DNA from: an uncultured Acetatifactor sp.
Lineage (GTDB): Bacteria > Bacillota > Clostridia > Lachnospirales > Lachnospiraceae
Reading direction: 5' to 3'
NCBI GenBank assembly: GCA_947644185.1
Contig: CANRZC010000123.1
Coordinates: forward strand, 1 to 6,743
Length of the DNA: 6,743 nt
The position numbers and the translations under genes are program-made. Shown piece after piece: positions 5,976 through 6,743 of the stretch. The notes beneath the pieces were generated by a model that saw nothing but the letters and a program-made list of their open reading frames with translations, was not told where the DNA came from and ran no database searches. Position 1 is the first letter of the stretch. Each line of letters starts with the position of its first letter.

Positions 5976-6004
5976 GAAAGAATCGCAAGAGAAGCGATTC
6001 TTTC
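5976..6004 (+). repeat. 11-bp hairpin GAAAGAATCGC/GCGATTCTTTC (element B)
   Basis: Perfect 11-bp stem (5976-5986 with 5994-6004), 7-nt loop AAGAGAA, abutting the TTACACAC arm exactly as its counterpart abuts CTCACAC at 1182. Three base pairs differ from the copy in element A, all by paired changes. Confidence 0.75.
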
Positions 6005-6008
6005 CACG

Positions 6009-6045
6009 GATTGTTCTTGACAACAGAACTGTGTTCTGTTGTATG
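6009..6045 (+). repeat. Conserved core with perfect 23-nt palindrome (element B)
   Basis: ACAACAGAAC (6020-6029), TGT, GTTCTGTTGT (6033-6042): a perfect 10-bp inverted repeat overlapping TTGACA (6017-6022). The only differences from the core in element A are at 6016, 6032 and 6039. This is the best-conserved part of the element. Confidence 0.7.
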
Positions 6046-6062
6046 TGCCGCCGCAGGCGGCA
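6046..6062 (+). repeat. GC-rich hairpin TGCCGCC/GGCGGCA (element B)
   Basis: Perfect 7-bp stem with loop GCA, flanked by TATG and CATG-like sequence, in the place of CGCTTAAGCG in element A. Sequence differs but pairing is kept. Confidence 0.65.
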
Positions 6063-6132
6063 TGACGGGAAGTGTGAACAGAAGGAAGAGCTTGTGAGCG
6101 CATCTTATTAGGAAAGGAGCATCCTGGAGATA

Positions 6133-6154
6133 CTGCAGCTTCGGCGAAGTGCAG
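6133..6154 (+). repeat. Hairpin in the leuD leader
   Basis: CTGCA/TGCAG (6133-6137 with 6150-6154) continuing into CTTCG/CGAAG (6139-6143 with 6145-6149), one bulged G. It is in the 101-nt stretch between element B and leuD, about 25 nt before the start codon and clear of the GAGGAGG RBS (6169-6175). Nothing else is evident in that stretch. Confidence 0.4.
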
Positions 6155-6178
6155 GTTCGGCCGGGATAGAGGAGGAAT

Positions 6179-6664
6179 ATGAACGCAAAAGGAACTGTAT
6201 TTAAATATGGAGACAATGTAGACACGGATGTCATCATCCCGGCAAGGTATCTGAACAGCTCAGATCCCGGGGAGCTGGCGGCCCACTGCATGGAGGATAT
6301 CGACAAGGATTTCATCAAACGGGTGACGAAGGGGGACATTATTGTGGCGGAGAAGAATTTCGGCTGCGGCTCCTCCAGAGAGCATGCACCCATTGCCATC
6401 AAAGCCGCAGGGGTAAGCTGCGTCATCGCAGAGACCTTTGCCAGGATTTTCTATCGCAATGCTATCAACATCGGACTTCCCATCATCGAGTGCCCGGAAG
6501 CTGCCAAAGGCATTGAGGCAGGGGATGAAGTGGAAGTGGATTTTGATTCAGGTATTATTACAGATGTGACAAAGGGAACTACCTATCAGGGGCAGGCATT
6601 CCCAGAATTTATGCAAAAGATCATTGCTTCTGAGGGGTTGATAAATTATATCAATAATAAGTGA
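6179..6664 (+). CDS. leuD: 3-isopropylmalate dehydratase, small subunit
   Basis: 161-residue swivel-domain subunit that pairs with LeuC to form cytoplasmic isopropylmalate isomerase. Motifs: GDNVDTDVIIPARYL (11-25), the substrate-recognition loop right after it (NSSDPGEL), and the family signature NFGCGSSREHAP (60-71), followed by ETFARIFYRNAINIGLP. Length fits the short clostridial/archaeal LeuD type (about 160-170), not the roughly 200-residue E. coli form, consistent with the short LeuC partner. GAGGAGG (6169-6175) lies 3 nt before the ATG, rather close, although the GAGG at 6169 is better spaced. It lies 247 nt after leuC because element B intervenes, so translational coupling is unlikely; transcription is presumably from the leuC promoter unless the element supplies its own. 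Confidence 0.94.
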   Translation: MNAKGTVFKYGDNVDTDVIIPARYLNSSDPGELAAHCMEDIDKDFIKRVTKGDIIVAEKNFGCGSSREHAPIAIKAAGVSCVIAETFARIFYRNAINIGLPIIECPEAAKGIEAGDEVEVDFDSGIITDVTKGTTYQGQAFPEFMQKIIASEGLINYINNK

Positions 6665-6687
6665 CAGAGGCGAAAGGGATAGTGACA

Positions 6688-6743
6688 ATGGAAGAGATAC
6701 ATTCCACAGAAGAAGGACGCTCTGGAGGCATTTCAGAAAAAAT
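6688..6743 (+). CDS. Possible start of next gene, unidentified
   Basis: ATG 6688 follows GAAAGGGA at 8 nt, 23 nt after the leuD stop, and the frame is open to the window edge (begins MEEIHSTEEGRSGG). I do not recognise the product from 18 residues; it does not look like the start of LeuB. An alternative frame without an upstream start (reading RYIPQKKDALEAFQKK) also looks coding-like, so a different start or a frame disruption cannot be excluded. Confidence 0.35.
   Translation, partial: MEEIHSTEEGRSGGISEK

Larger units (their letters stand above)
5892..6077 (+). repeat. Structured repeat element B (leuC-leuD junction)
   Basis: Second copy of the element described at 1068-1291. Left boundary AGTGTGT (5892-5898), right boundary AAGTGTGA (6070-6077). 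Order: long closed stem 5893-5975; hairpin 5976-6004; core 6009-6045 with perfect palindrome 6020-6042; GC-rich hairpin 6046-6062; end. It provides the leuC stop (5929-5931) and contributes most of the 247-nt gap to leuD, genes that are usually almost contiguous. No protein is evident on either strand beyond the leuC tail. Confidence 0.8.

Noticed and set aside
1068..6077. CRISPR array
   Set aside because: The repeated units are only two, far apart, of variable length and internally structured; there is no regular repeat-spacer pattern.

Overview
The window reads as ordinary chromosome of a low-to-mid GC anaerobic Firmicute, most likely a Clostridia/Lachnospiraceae-type gut bacterium. The basis is strong AGGAGG-type ribosome binding sites, a ferredoxin-dependent 2-oxoacid oxidoreductase, a Bacillus/Clostridium-type ROK fructokinase and type I mannose-6-phosphate isomerase, and the short-form LeuC/LeuD pair. 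The taxon is inferred from protein flavour only. All genes lie on the + strand.

Layout: (1) 1-1109, porA, cut at its 5' end; (2) 1068-1291, a structured repeat (element A) that overlaps the end of porA and fills the gap to porB; (3) 1336-2274, porB; (4) 2275-2350, a short promoter/RBS region; (5) 2351-3223, a ROK fructokinase; (6) 3338-4294, manA; (7) 4294-4545, an intrinsic terminator followed by a run of further hairpins; (8) 4567-4595, a promoter, then leuC 4633-5931; (9) 5892-6077, a second copy of the structured repeat (element B), overlapping the end of leuC; (10) a ~100-nt leader and leuD 6179-6664; (11) the first codons of a possible next gene at the right edge.

Function: PorA and PorB are the two catalytic subunits of pyruvate (or 2-oxoacid):ferredoxin oxidoreductase. 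The ROK kinase plus ManA form a small sugar module (fructose to F6P, and plausibly mannose to M6P to F6P), paralleling the adjacent gmuE-gmuF pair of Bacillus subtilis. LeuC and LeuD form isopropylmalate isomerase, the second step specific to leucine synthesis.

The most interesting content is not protein-coding. Two copies of a ~180-220-nt element sit at equivalent places: each splits a pair of genes encoding partner subunits (porA/porB and leuC/leuD), each starts inside the 3' end of the upstream gene, and each supplies that gene's last ~12 codons and stop. The copies share a 37-nt core (34 identical) around the palindrome ACAACAGAAC-TGY-GTTCTGKTGT, and the same order of hairpins. Hairpin arms differ in sequence but keep pairing through compensatory changes. 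I do not recognise this as a named repeat or RNA family. A third hairpin-rich region upstream of leuC may be a distant relative.
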